Origin: a virus
Virus record (IMG/VR): IMGVR_UViG_3300047320_000099
Span: 1 to 64,000 of that record
Length of the DNA stretch: 64,000 nt
Strand: one strand, 5' to 3'
Shown: positions 55,535 to 64,000 of the stretch, one piece after another
How positions within the stretch are numbered: position 1 is the stretch's first letter
How the letters are laid out: each line of letters starts with the position of its first letter
Made by a program: the position numbers and the translations under genes
The notes under the pieces: model-generated
Told to the model about the DNA's origin: nothing
The model's database searches: none
Seen by the model: the letters and a program-made list of their open reading frames with translations, nothing else

Positions 55535-57975
55535 TAATTGGTGGATGCGTTCTGCTTGGCGATCTCCAGTTGCAGTGCGGCCTGTTGGGCTTGAGACTTC
55601 ATAGTCTGGTCATGCTGTTCCTGCTTGAACTGCATCTGCTGCTGGAATTTCTCCTGAGCCTGCTGGGTCTTCTGAGCGTAAACTTGGGAGGACCGCTGCT
55701 TCTTCTCCTCGGTCTGGACTCGCAGAATCTCGATCTTAGCCTGAGTCTCGGGAGGGATTCCCTGGCCCTGCTGCTGTTGGCCTTCCGCCTGTTGAGCGGC
55801 GATCTGCTTGGCCTGTTGCTGGGCAAACTTGCCCACCTCATCCGCGATCTGGATGATCTGTTTGTAGGTGGCCTGCATCTGCTCGAAAAGAGGTTGGTTG
55901 TAGGGATCTTGGCTGAGTTGCTCCAAGTGTTTCCCTGCGTGCGGGATCATATTGGAGAGCCAATTGAAGACCGCCATGGGATCTCTTCCTTCCTTCAACC
56001 CCGCCAGAGCTTGACTGACCTTGGTGAAGTGGATCTCCAGATGGGTTCCGGGGTTCTGCAAAGCGTTGTAGGCCACCTCGTTGGTCTCCCAGAACATGAA
56101 GTTCTCGATCAACGCCAAAGCTGAATCGTTCACGTTCAGGTCCGTGCTATCGGAGTAGGGCCAGAAGCGCTCTATTTCGCTGTAGGAGGCTCCCTGCGCC
56201 ATCGCCAGCTTGCGGATGAAGTGGAGTTTACCTTCGGGGGTTTGGGCTAACTGGATGAGCTGCTGGAGGGTTGTGATGTCGTTGGTGGTATAGTCCAAGC
56301 CGACATAGTCCACCGCTTCGATCAGGGCATTGAAGAACTGCTTAAAGGTGAATTGGCGATCCTTCTCCTCTAACTGTTCCTGTCCGGTGTGGGGCCAGAG
56401 GTCGTTCTTAATCCGGTCCTCGAAGTAGGTTTGCGGGTCGAATCCTGCATCGTCCTCTTTGTACTGTTTCTTGAGGCGGTGGAGGATGGCGAGCAGTTCC
56501 CCCCGGAGAGAGTCGAGGGGCACGGAGGCGAAGTCGGATCTTTGTCGCTGTACTTCGCCTGAAATGGCCTGTACCTGATCGCTGGTGGCACGGTCGGTGA
56601 GTTTTCCTGCTACTTTAGGGTCGTACTGGCTCGTGTCCCGGCTGTACTCCATCTGGTCGAACTGCTGGCTCTCGATGGCGGCGCGGATGATTCCATCGCT
56701 TCCGATGTCCCGCTGGGGGGCGAAGCCGGGAGGGGTTAAGGCTAACCCCGCGATGATGTTGAACTGGTTGAACTGGTCCGTCTGCTGGCCGAATTGGGCT
56801 TGGAACCAGATCGGGAGGCGGGTCACCATCGCGTCGTTGATGGCGTTGCGCTTGATGTTGTTGGAGATGTCCAATTCGTAGGCGAAGCCCGCCAGTCCCC
56901 GCAGGTCTTGGGCGACGTTGGTATTGGTCATCCCGGTGTTGGGGTAGATTCTCCAAACATCTTCCAACTTCAGGTTCTTATCGTGGAACTGGTAACTCAG
57001 GTATTGGCCATTGGGCATGACGGAGTCGCCCCAGATGTTCCTTACCCGGTCCAGCCCATCGATCTCGGCGGTATTGGTCATTCCCCTATTCCAGCGGAAG
57101 AGGGTTTTAGTTACCCCTCCTTTGATCTCCTCGTTCCAGATCCAGGCCCAGGTGACCTGATCCTGGCATTGGCCGTAGTACTGGCTGAGTTGCTGGACGT
57201 CGTAGGTTCGGACGATGAACTCCCAAGATTGGTAGGTTTGGCTGGTAACGCGCCAGAGGGCCCATTGGAGGGCTTCCTCCAGTCCTTCCTTGATGTAGTA
57301 GCTATTCTCCCAGCCTCGGGCTTCCTCGCGGCGGTAGAGTTCGTACAGGTCGTCGGCCCGCTGCCAGAAGACCCGGATGTAGAACTTGATGTTCTCCTTC
57401 TTGTTGGCTCGCTCGAAGTAGACGTTGAGCATCTCCGGGACTCCGGGGAATACCGAGTAGTCGTCCACTTCGGAAACTCCCAGTCCCCATGCCACCTGAT
57501 TGTAGCTGATCTTCAGCAGGAAGTCCGCGAAGAAACAGGGATCGCGGTCCAGCATGTCGATGAAGATTTTCGTTAGTCTCGACTCGAAGTTCTGCCGGAT
57601 GACGGGATTGGCCAGAAAGAAGTATTCGGGCTTGTCCTCGTCTCCCTTGCGGAAGGGGCGGAAGCAGAGTTGGGCAAAATAAATCGCCGCCTTCAGCATG
57701 TTGAGTCTGCTAGTGCTGGCGGTTTCGATCTGGGACCAGCCCTTGCGGTAGGGGACGTTACTGATCCAGGAGAGGCCGGATTCTTCCAGATAGGCCGGGT
57801 CATGAGGGAGCAGGCCGTCGAACTGCTCCATCATGTTGAAGATGGAATAGTGGTGTTTGGCGTAGGCGATGTAGGCAGAGGCGCACACCATCAAGGCCCG
57901 TGGAGCATCGGAGATGCGTCTATCGGGTACCTCGATTTCTACGATGTCAGTCGTTTTGTAGTCTGGCTGTGCCAT
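55534..57975 (-). CDS. Portal protein, 813 aa
   Basis: Large size, location between terminase and capsid genes, and a long glutamine-rich coiled-coil C-terminus (about residues 700-813) fit podovirus portals. These form the dodecameric ring through which DNA enters the head. The middle (SYNQVAWGLGVSEVDDY) is consistent with portal wing domains. The ATG lies inside a dispersed palindrome copy. Confidence 0.75.
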   Translation of the reverse strand: MAQPDYKTTDIVEIEVPDRRISDAPRALMVCASAYIAYAKHHYSIFNMMEQFDGLLPHDPAYLEESGLSWISNVPYRKGWSQIETASTSRLNMLKAAIYFAQLCFRPFRKGDEDKPEYFFLANPVIRQNFESRLTKIFIDMLDRDPCFFADFLLKISYNQVAWGLGVSEVDDYSVFPGVPEMLNVYFERANKKENIKFYIRVFWQRADDLYELYRREEARGWENSYYIKEGLEEALQWALWRVTSQTYQSWEFIVRTYDVQQLSQYYGQCQDQVTWAWIWNEEIKGGVTKTLFRWNRGMTNTAEIDGLDRVRNIWGDSVMPNGQYLSYQFHDKNLKLEDVWRIYPNTGMTNTNVAQDLRGLAGFAYELDISNNIKRNAINDAMVTRLPIWFQAQFGQQTDQFNQFNIIAGLALTPPGFAPQRDIGSDGIIRAAIESQQFDQMEYSRDTSQYDPKVAGKLTDRATSDQVQAISGEVQRQRSDFASVPLDSLRGELLAILHRLKKQYKEDDAGFDPQTYFEDRIKNDLWPHTGQEQLEEKDRQFTFKQFFNALIEAVDYVGLDYTTNDITTLQQLIQLAQTPEGKLHFIRKLAMAQGASYSEIERFWPYSDSTDLNVNDSALALIENFMFWETNEVAYNALQNPGTHLEIHFTKVSQALAGLKEGRDPMAVFNWLSNMIPHAGKHLEQLSQDPYNQPLFEQMQATYKQIIQIADEVGKFAQQQAKQIAAQQAEGQQQQGQGIPPETQAKIEILRVQTEEKKQRSSQVYAQKTQQAQEKFQQQMQFKQEQHDQTMKSQAQQAALQLEIAKQNASTN

Positions 57976-57988
57976 TATTTGAATTAAT
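57974..57988 (-). repeat. Dispersed palindrome containing the portal start codon
   Basis: On the minus strand ATTAATTCAAATAAT, with the portal ATG beginning in its last bases. The same arrangement is seen at 6793. Confidence 0.7.
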
Positions 57989-58208
57989 CGTCTTGGTATT
58001 GATCAATAAACTCTCCAAGCGCGTCCCTAATCAGAATGCAGTGCTCCATGTCGGGTCTAGGATTTTCAAAATCAATAGATATCTCGGTATTCCCATCCTC
58101 TCGCACCTTCGTCTTGAGAGGAAAAATTACTTTAGTGAGAGCCCCGTGGGCCAAGAACACAAGTTGGGTAGCTTTATCCATAAGAATTAGGTGCGGTTTT
58201 TGATCCAA
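57984..58208 (-). CDS. Hypothetical protein, 74 aa
   Basis: Beta-rich start (HLILMDKATQLVFLAHGALT) and an acidic end. It overlaps the upstream gene by 22 bases. Function unknown. Confidence 0.6.
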   Translation of the reverse strand: MDQKPHLILMDKATQLVFLAHGALTKVIFPLKTKVREDGNTEISIDFENPRPDMEHCILIRDALGEFIDQYQDD

Positions 58209-58801
58209 CAGGCGTTGGGGCAGGCTTCGGATTGGTGGGGGCCGTTCTCCTTAAAGGTCTCCAGGCGGGCGGGGAGCATGTTGGAGAGGTAGCACTTGCA
58301 AACCCCGCAGTTGGCTTTCTTGAGGGCTACGGGAATCTCGTAACGCTGGCCTTTGAAGAAGGCCCTGGAGCGCTCGTAGAGGGCCGCTACAACCTTTCCG
58401 GCTCCACAGGTCATACATCCCTTCATGTTTTCCAGCTTCGGGCATGGGGAGGAAACCTGCTTCCCGGTTGCATCGAGTCCGCTGCAAATCTGGGAGCGGC
58501 GCAAGATTTCCTCTTGGGATACAATTTCTCCCAGGACCGTGGTTTTGAAGATGGCCTTAATTCCGTTGGCGATGTCTTCAGGACGCATCTCGTGGACGCT
58601 CTTGCCGGTTCCTTGAGGGGCTCCCATCTTCCGAACTGGCTTGGGGTCTTTCAGTTTCTTCAACTCGTTGTAGACCCGATTGTAGTTCGTGGGCTTGCCG
58701 AGTTTCCGGCGTCCATCGACCACGGCTTTCACCAAGGCATCGTAGGTAGGTGCCTGGTAAACCTGGATTGCTCCCTTGATGGTTTCCTTGTGTTCAGGCA
58801 T
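58187..58801 (-). CDS. Zinc-cluster protein, 204 aa
   Basis: A basic helical N-terminal half (YDALVKAVVDGRRKLGKPTN) is followed by ten cysteines, including CMTC, CGVCKC and CPNAC, implying two or more zinc sites. Lying between terminase and portal genes, it is a candidate DNA-recognition partner of the terminase. That role is inferred. Confidence 0.65.
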   Translation of the reverse strand: MPEHKETIKGAIQVYQAPTYDALVKAVVDGRRKLGKPTNYNRVYNELKKLKDPKPVRKMGAPQGTGKSVHEMRPEDIANGIKAIFKTTVLGEIVSQEEILRRSQICSGLDATGKQVSSPCPKLENMKGCMTCGAGKVVAALYERSRAFFKGQRYEIPVALKKANCGVCKCYLSNMLPARLETFKENGPHQSEACPNACWIKNRT

Positions 58802-59045
58802 AAGGAATCATCGTCTCCAGTTGGCCGTTAAGCTCGTACAGTTTCTTCAAGATTTGCCCCAATGCCCAACTAGGCAATCCATATTCGCCATCTTCCTCAT
58901 CGGCTGGTTCCGGCACAAAAACGTATTCCCCGTCACACTCTTCTCCTTCAAACTGCCGAAGGGAGCCGATTAGCTGCCCGTGTCCTGATAGGATTTCATA
59001 AACTCCATTCGAAGCTTCCTTAAACTGTAGATTGTAGTCTTCCAT
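58794..59045 (-). CDS. Acidic hypothetical protein, 83 aa
   Basis: Strongly acidic middle (GEEC-like DGEYVFVPEPADEEDGEYG). It starts in a one-base overlap with the terminase stop. Function unknown. Confidence 0.6.
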   Translation of the reverse strand: MEDYNLQFKEASNGVYEILSGHGQLIGSLRQFEGEECDGEYVFVPEPADEEDGEYGLPSWALGQILKKLYELNGQLETMIPYA

Positions 59046-60958
59046 CAGTATCTGCGGTTCCAGCCACCACGCATTGTGGTAGATGATTTATTTTGTTTTA
59101 TTTGAGGGACTTTGTCAACCTCTCCCGGCCAGAAGTTGAGGTAGTCCCTAGCAAAGAGGGCGGCTTGGCAGAGAATGTCGAAGATGTCAGGGCTGAATCC
59201 CATGCGATCTCGGAAGCCCCCAACCTTATTGGAGTTGCGTTTCTGCTCCAGTCTGGTCTTGCCGCTCTGCTTGTCCTCCTGGGTTCTACGGGAGCAGATT
59301 TCCTTCTCCACTCCCTCTCCTCCGATGACATTGTCGTTCAAGCCTCGGATCTGTCCGTATCGGATGAATGCTTCCAGCAGAAAGGCCGCTTCCGTGGCTA
59401 CGTTGGCATAAACCTTCTTGGCGGGCACGGAGCCTCCCTGCGGGTCCACAGGCTTATCCGAGGCCATTGCGTGATACTGGATGCCGTGGCAGTTGAATCC
59501 TCTTTCTCTTAGGAGGGAGAGGGGGCCTGAGTAGTTGGTGTAGTCCAGGATCAGATTCCCACTCGGAACCTGCCACTCCACGGCTTTGTCCATGATGATC
59601 CCCGTGGCGTCCCGGTCGTAGGTGTCCGGGTTCAGTTTGGGGAAGAGGAAGATCTGGGCAATGTTCAGGACTCGTCGATTGCCTTCGTAGAGGAGCTGCA
59701 TGTGGCCCAGTGGGGCTCGGTCGGCACTGGTGGGAGCCGAGTCGAAGGTCATGAAATTGATAACCTCGGCCTTCCTGTTGATCTGCGGGAAGGCGTGGCA
59801 GTTCATCTGCTCGATCAGGGCGTAGCGGATGACCGCTGTATCTATGTCGCTCGGAGTGAACCAGCCCTTCCAGAAACGGAAGAAGCCCATGGTCTGTCTG
59901 GAGATGGCGGTGGCATACTCTCGTAAGAGCAGAGCCTCCGTGGGACGATAGTGATATCGGATCGGATCTCGCATGCCGGGCGAGTTGTCATTATCCAGTC
60001 GGATGCACCATGCTTTCCTTCCATTGAACTTGGACTCCCATTCAGTGGCGGCTTCCGTATCCTTGGTGGGGTCTACAGAAGCCCAGCCATCTATCGGTTC
60101 GGCGGCTTTTCCTAGATAGTCCCCAGGATCGGCCAGGTTTCCCGACCTGAACTCCCAAAACCAGTGGGCGTGGGTGCGTAAGTTGGCTCCCGCTTGGAAG
60201 AGAGCATCGGGGGAGCTTTGGGATTCGTCCGTGAAGAGGATCTGACAGAAGGGGTCGTGAGTTCCCGTGAGAGCGTCGATGCGGCTGGCGGCGTTGCTGT
60301 CATTGGAGATCGTCACTCCTTTGACGATCCCTTGGACTCCCAGATGAGCGCCCTTCTTGCGGCGAATCATCATCTCGCCAGGGACCAATTCTCCCGAGCC
60401 GATGAAGCTGGAGCAGTCAGGGTTACTCCTGCGGTAGAGTTTTTCTACCGTGGCCCAGCAGGCTTTCTTTAGCTTCTCCTCGGTGATGGAGGAGAATTGG
60501 AACCGACAACCCTTGTAGGTATGGGCGAAGTAATCCCAGACCGTCAGGCCGAAAGCGATAAAGATGGTAGTCTTGCCGCCACCGGCAGCTCCTACAAGGT
60601 TGACGGTGTCCCAGTGGGCGATGGCTTTGATGATGCTCTCGCCCCACTCGTCTCTCTCGAAGTCTCCGATCAGCCTTCCGTCTCGGTCCTTCTTGGAGGG
60701 CCATCTGCGTTCCGCTGCTCTCCACCAGTGCTCTTCTCGGGAGATATCGGTCGGGAAACCCTTATGCCCCATCTTCTCGACGGGGTAGTAATTCATGAAG
60801 AAGAACATCTCCAGATCGTACTGGCGGACCTCTCCTCCTATCTGCTTCTCCAGTTGATAGAGGAACTCAGGGTCCGAGGCGTAGCCGTAGGTCCATTGGA
60901 CTCCGTTGGCTAAGGCTTCTTCCCTGGTTTTGAAGCTGTATCGATGGATGGCTCCCAT
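59045..60958 (-). CDS. terL: Terminase large subunit, 637 aa
   Basis: Walker A is GAAGGGKTT at residues 123-131 and Walker B is ILFTDE at 240-245. FMTFDSAPTSADR supplies the first nuclease-domain aspartate near residue 400. Length and order match packaging ATPase-nucleases that pump DNA through the portal and cut it. The C-terminus is basic. No small subunit was recognised with certainty. Confidence 0.92.
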   Translation of the reverse strand: MGAIHRYSFKTREEALANGVQWTYGYASDPEFLYQLEKQIGGEVRQYDLEMFFFMNYYPVEKMGHKGFPTDISREEHWWRAAERRWPSKKDRDGRLIGDFERDEWGESIIKAIAHWDTVNLVGAAGGGKTTIFIAFGLTVWDYFAHTYKGCRFQFSSITEEKLKKACWATVEKLYRRSNPDCSSFIGSGELVPGEMMIRRKKGAHLGVQGIVKGVTISNDSNAASRIDALTGTHDPFCQILFTDESQSSPDALFQAGANLRTHAHWFWEFRSGNLADPGDYLGKAAEPIDGWASVDPTKDTEAATEWESKFNGRKAWCIRLDNDNSPGMRDPIRYHYRPTEALLLREYATAISRQTMGFFRFWKGWFTPSDIDTAVIRYALIEQMNCHAFPQINRKAEVINFMTFDSAPTSADRAPLGHMQLLYEGNRRVLNIAQIFLFPKLNPDTYDRDATGIIMDKAVEWQVPSGNLILDYTNYSGPLSLLRERGFNCHGIQYHAMASDKPVDPQGGSVPAKKVYANVATEAAFLLEAFIRYGQIRGLNDNVIGGEGVEKEICSRRTQEDKQSGKTRLEQKRNSNKVGGFRDRMGFSPDIFDILCQAALFARDYLNFWPGEVDKVPQIKQNKSSTTMRGGWNRRY

Positions 60959-62508
60959 TATGGCTCAACAACCGCAATCCAGTTTATCCCCAGCCCGGAA
61001 TCCGTTGCGCCCGAGCTTGATTCAATCTCAAACGATACCCCTGGAATAACATTCCCTGGAATAAAGTTCAGGGGACCGACAAGCGACGGAACCTGGCTTA
61101 TGGCCACAACCGTGGTAGCATTGGTTACCCATGGCGCAGCCACTAAGGCAACGCCAGATCCGTTAAGGGTGGCGGTTCCCTGGGCAACCCCAGAAAGTGC
61201 ATTGGTAGTTCCAATTGTAAGAGTAACGGGAATGGCCACTCCGCCATCCGCCTGAAAAACCGTAACGCCTACGTTGGTTCCAGCGGCCAGTGTTAGATCG
61301 GCACCTACCGCATCCAGTCCATTATTAGATCCGGCTCCATCGAGAAATACTGAAGCGCCTCCAGAGTCCGTAACGAGCTGGACGGTATTGGCCACGATCT
61401 GGGAGCGGGAGAAGGTATCCCCATCGGCGGTGATAATGGCTCCGTTATAAGCCATCTCTCCGAGCAGGGAGATGTCGTATAGGCTGGCGGTTCCAAAAGT
61501 CGCCGTATCGTCGTTTATGGTATTATGGGCACCGGAGATATCGTAGAAGGTTGCCACATTGCCAATCGTGGTAGCGGGGAGTTCCACCGTTCCATCCGAC
61601 ATGGTAACGGCGGTTACGATAGCGGAATCGATGGTGGAATTATTCATTCTCACCACTCCGCTCCTTTGGATCAGGGCTCCATTTCCTGCTCCGGTGATGG
61701 CCGATCCCGGGGCTATGACTGTCCCGTTATCCGCCACCAAGGCGTAGGTGTTCCCTGCGGTGACCAGGTCGACTCCGGTAGCGTTGATTACTCCACCATT
61801 CAGAGCGACCATGTCTCCATAAAATCCATTGACGATCATGTTGGTCCCCACATTGATCAAGGCTCCATCGGAGGCCAGGATTCCACAGTGTCCAAAGACC
61901 GGAGCGCCCCCGCTCTTCAAGACCGAGAATCCATTGATCGTCACTCCGCTTGGGCCTGAGGAGTAGATGGAGCCTGAGTTGGGATTGAGATAGGGAGAAG
62001 TCGGAGGGCTTGGGAGGGCCGCGAAGGAAAGGGAGCAGGATGCCGGGGTTCCCGTATTTCCCGTGATCGAGATGAATCGTCCGTAGGGATGGGCGAGATT
62101 GATCTGGGTCGTGGTGTAGTTGTACGCCCCATTGGCTACTTGGATCGTTACCGTGGCGGTAAGGACCGCCTCATTCAGGGCCGTTAATGCACTAATGATG
62201 GTTGAGTGGACACTCGGGACCGTTAGGGTTGTGGGGACGGTGACCAAGATCAACTTCCAGTAAAGCGGGCTGGTTTCGGGGGTCTGGCCTACGGCACTCT
62301 GTAAGGCCCGGTATACATTCCCATCGGCGGCTTCGACCTGATAGCCCGTGGCGTAGGTCAGAACCGCATCGTAGGGTGTGGCGCTAATAGCGATGGCTCC
62401 AGTACGGGTCTTCTGGGTAACCAGACTGGCGTTTTGGAGGGGTACGACTTCTAGCCCCGTAAGGGAGGCAGAGGCGCTCGGAAGATCGTTGATGGTTACA
62501 CAGGCCAT
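60958..62508 (-). CDS. Tail fibre or tailspike with beta-helix, 516 aa
   Basis: The middle is a run of short repeats rich in G, N, T, V and A (GVTINGFSVLKSGGAPVFGH, ALINVGTNMIVNGFYGDMVA) typical of right-handed parallel beta-helices. The N-terminus opens CVTINDLPSASASLTGLEVV, like virion-attachment domains. No catalytic residues could be assigned. One-base overlap with the terminase start. Confidence 0.7.
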   Translation of the reverse strand: MACVTINDLPSASASLTGLEVVPLQNASLVTQKTRTGAIAISATPYDAVLTYATGYQVEAADGNVYRALQSAVGQTPETSPLYWKLILVTVPTTLTVPSVHSTIISALTALNEAVLTATVTIQVANGAYNYTTTQINLAHPYGRFISITGNTGTPASCSLSFAALPSPPTSPYLNPNSGSIYSSGPSGVTINGFSVLKSGGAPVFGHCGILASDGALINVGTNMIVNGFYGDMVALNGGVINATGVDLVTAGNTYALVADNGTVIAPGSAITGAGNGALIQRSGVVRMNNSTIDSAIVTAVTMSDGTVELPATTIGNVATFYDISGAHNTINDDTATFGTASLYDISLLGEMAYNGAIITADGDTFSRSQIVANTVQLVTDSGGASVFLDGAGSNNGLDAVGADLTLAAGTNVGVTVFQADGGVAIPVTLTIGTTNALSGVAQGTATLNGSGVALVAAPWVTNATTVVAISQVPSLVGPLNFIPGNVIPGVSFEIESSSGATDSGLGINWIAVVEP

Positions 62509-62509
62509 T

Positions 62510-62893
62510 TTAAGTAGTTACCTCAAGGTTAAGTCCGTCCTCGGTACAAATAGTAAATCCAGCTGGAGTGCAGAGGACCAGAGCGCAGGCGGGGGAGAAA
62601 TTGGGTCTTTCCTCGGCACATCCACATCCCGCCACATCGTCAGGAGTTATGGTATTACAGGAGAGGATTTGCTGCAATGCCAATCTCCGGGCCAGCCGAT
62701 AGGCCATTTCGTTCGCGGCAATCTGGGCGGCGGCTTCGCTGGAGTAGTCCGCGATCAGGACCGCAAAATAAGCGGCAGGCACGATTCCCGAGACAGATCC
62801 CGAGCCGTCATTGCACTGGCGGACGAAGATCTGCTCGCAGTTCAGCGCATAGGGGTAGGGAGGGATGGAGGGGATGCGGCAGTTCGTCCTCAT
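62510..62893 (-). CDS. Cysteine-rich virion-region protein, 127 aa
   Basis: Nine cysteines, including CGCAEE and CALVLCTPAGFTIC, share the style of the 47632 protein. ATGA-coupled to the upstream gene. Possibly a structural appendage. Confidence 0.6.
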   Translation of the reverse strand: MRTNCRIPSIPPYPYALNCEQIFVRQCNDGSGSVSGIVPAAYFAVLIADYSSEAAAQIAANEMAYRLARRLALQQILSCNTITPDDVAGCGCAEERPNFSPACALVLCTPAGFTICTEDGLNLEVTT

Positions 62894-63342
62894 GGCAACA
62901 CCTCGATAGTTACCGTTGCTGGAGTACTCGTATTGCTTCCATTGCTTACCGTGAACTCGAAAGAGTCAGTTCCCGTGAAAAGCGGAGCTGGAGTGTAGGT
63001 GTAGGAATCGCCGCTCCCGAACAGTGTCCCGTGGGAGGGGTCGGTCGTAATCTCGTAGAACAGGAAGTTCCCGGCTTCGCTGCTTCCAGTTAAAGTAATG
63101 TCGAGAGGGGTTTCGGAAGCCGTTTCCAGTTCCTGTGGGTCCGCTACCGGGATCGTGTTCTCGCATATCAGGTCGAGGACTTCATCTTTGGCCAATTGGA
63201 GGGCTATGCAGTTGGAGGAAGATTGGTTGGGAGTGAAGACCGTGTCCGCTGGAGTCGTGGCCTCGTAGTCCCCTTCGGTAAATGTCTGAGCGACATTTCC
63301 GAATTGGCATCGAAAACGATAGATAGGGAAACATCGATTCAC
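62890..63342 (-). CDS. Ig-like-domain virion protein, 150 aa
   Basis: The C-terminal half (LFGSGDSYTYTPAPLFTGTD and SFEFTVSNGSNTSTPATVTI) matches bacterial Ig/cadherin-like repeats in which a YTP...D.F.. strand pattern recurs. Such domains often decorate virions and bind surface glycans. The N-terminal half has three cysteines. Confidence 0.7.
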   Translation of the reverse strand: MNRCFPIYRFRCQFGNVAQTFTEGDYEATTPADTVFTPNQSSSNCIALQLAKDEVLDLICENTIPVADPQELETASETPLDITLTGSSEAGNFLFYEITTDPSHGTLFGSGDSYTYTPAPLFTGTDSFEFTVSNGSNTSTPATVTIEVLP

Positions 63343-63344
63343 GA

Positions 63345-63605
63345 TTAAGTTGTAGCCTTTTCGATGTCAACGCGCAAGTGTTCTAAGATGGTCTTGGCCG
63401 GGACGAGGAAGGGCTTCTTCTTGATGGAGACATCTACCGCCGTGGGCCACCAGGTAGTTTTGAAGGTGATCTCAAAGGGCTTCTGGATGGTGAAGAAGGT
63501 AAAGCTGGGGTCGAAGTAGCCACGGGTCTTCAGGCCCTCGCGGACTTGGTAGATGTCCTCGATTCCCTCGATGCGGATGCCGCCCTCATTTTCCTTGATG
63601 GTCAT
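63345..63605 (-). CDS. Hypothetical protein, 86 aa
   Basis: Beta-rich, with FEITFKTTWWPTAVDVSIKK. ATGA-coupled to the upstream gene. Function unknown. Confidence 0.6.
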   Translation of the reverse strand: MTIKENEGGIRIEGIEDIYQVREGLKTRGYFDPSFTFFTIQKPFEITFKTTWWPTAVDVSIKKKPFLVPAKTILEHLRVDIEKATT

Positions 63606-63799
63606 CGGAATGCAATTGCTCCCTCTGGATACACGTCTGAATTCTCAGCCCAATACCCCCTATTCTCATATGCCGTATTTTCACAACATGGGGCTTTGGA
63701 TATTGAATACCCCTCATTCAAAAGCTCCATGATTCGATCTTTGGCGTCTGGGGCTTCTTCGTGGATAAATAAAATAGGATCTTTCATTGGTGGAATCAT
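63602..63799 (-). CDS. Hypothetical protein, 65 aa
   Basis: Begins IPPMKDPILFIHEEAPDAKD. ATGA overlaps at both ends. Function unknown. Confidence 0.6.
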   Translation of the reverse strand: MIPPMKDPILFIHEEAPDAKDRIMELLNEGYSISKAPCCENTAYENRGYWAENSDVYPEGAIAFR

Positions 63800-63990
63800 G
63801 CTTTAAGGGCGGTCTCGAATTCCTTGACGGCTTCGCGGGATACCCATGCGTCGATCTCTTGGCGCTTGATGGGGCCGTGATGGTTTGTGCTCCAGCGCAA
63901 AACCCGAGCTGTATATTCGAAAGCGAACGTATGATTGGATTTGGATCGCTCGATGAACTGGACGGCATTATGGACGTTGTACTTCTCCAT
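63796..63990 (-). CDS. Hypothetical protein, 64 aa, near window edge
   Basis: EKYNVHNAVQFIERSKSNHT opens a short mixed fold. The ATG at 63990 is 11 bases from the window edge, so an upstream start cannot be excluded. Confidence 0.5.
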   Translation of the reverse strand: MEKYNVHNAVQFIERSKSNHTFAFEYTARVLRWSTNHHGPIKRQEIDAWVSREAVKEFETALKA

Positions 63991-64000
63991 GCAGACCTTG

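Overview
This window looks like part of a double-stranded DNA phage genome with a short-tailed (podovirus-like) virion. The signs are a large terminase subunit, a portal with a glutamine-rich tail, a scaffold-like protein, a major capsid candidate, a nozzle-like tail protein and a 2628-residue internal virion protein. Nothing in the sequence identifies the host. No DNA polymerase, primase, RNA polymerase, integrase or certain endolysin was recognised, so the phage may rely on host polymerases or carry those genes outside the window.

Layout. (1) 1-2440 holds few genes and appears to be mostly RNA: a chain of tRNA-like units separated by CCA-ATTTTAACA-type spacers, a homing-endonuclease gene broken by one stop codon, one minus-strand gene, and a further structured stretch with a perfect 13-bp stem. 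(2) 2468-10192 and 11050-19993 (+) are two dense runs of about 60 very small, mostly unrecognised genes, usually joined by ATGA overlaps. A lone minus-strand zinc-ribbon gene and a palindrome-rich divergent control region separate the runs. (3) 20151-33724 (+) is the DNA-metabolism region: replication-initiator-like protein, nucleases, GroES-like co-chaperonin, RecB-like exonuclease, SSB-like protein, DnaB helicase, RuvC-like resolvase and a LexA-type DNA-binding protein. It starts at a textbook sigma70 promoter with an operator-like inverted repeat. (4) 33726-63990 (-) is the virion region, transcribed towards the early region; the two converge with a one-base gap.

The most striking element is at 49891-49921 on the minus strand, directly behind the major capsid gene. 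It is a single 31-nt sequence with the features of a type I-C CRISPR repeat: GTCGCCCC, a hairpin, then TGGATTGAAAT. There is no second repeat and no cas gene. It is flanked by two copies of the last codons of the capsid gene. This fits a solitary repeat unit of the kind known to act as RNA anti-CRISPRs, placed where capsid transcription would express it strongly.

Other notable features are: a pair of duplicated cassettes in which a conserved 63-64-residue protein overlaps the start of an HNH/AP2 endonuclease in another frame; a 15-bp imperfect palindrome (GTTAATTCAAATAAC) scattered before gene starts on both arms; a leader motif (AACAGACCAATG) in place of a Shine-Dalgarno site at many early genes; and promoters so close to start codons that their mRNAs should be nearly leaderless. 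Late genes more often carry AAGGAG ribosome sites.
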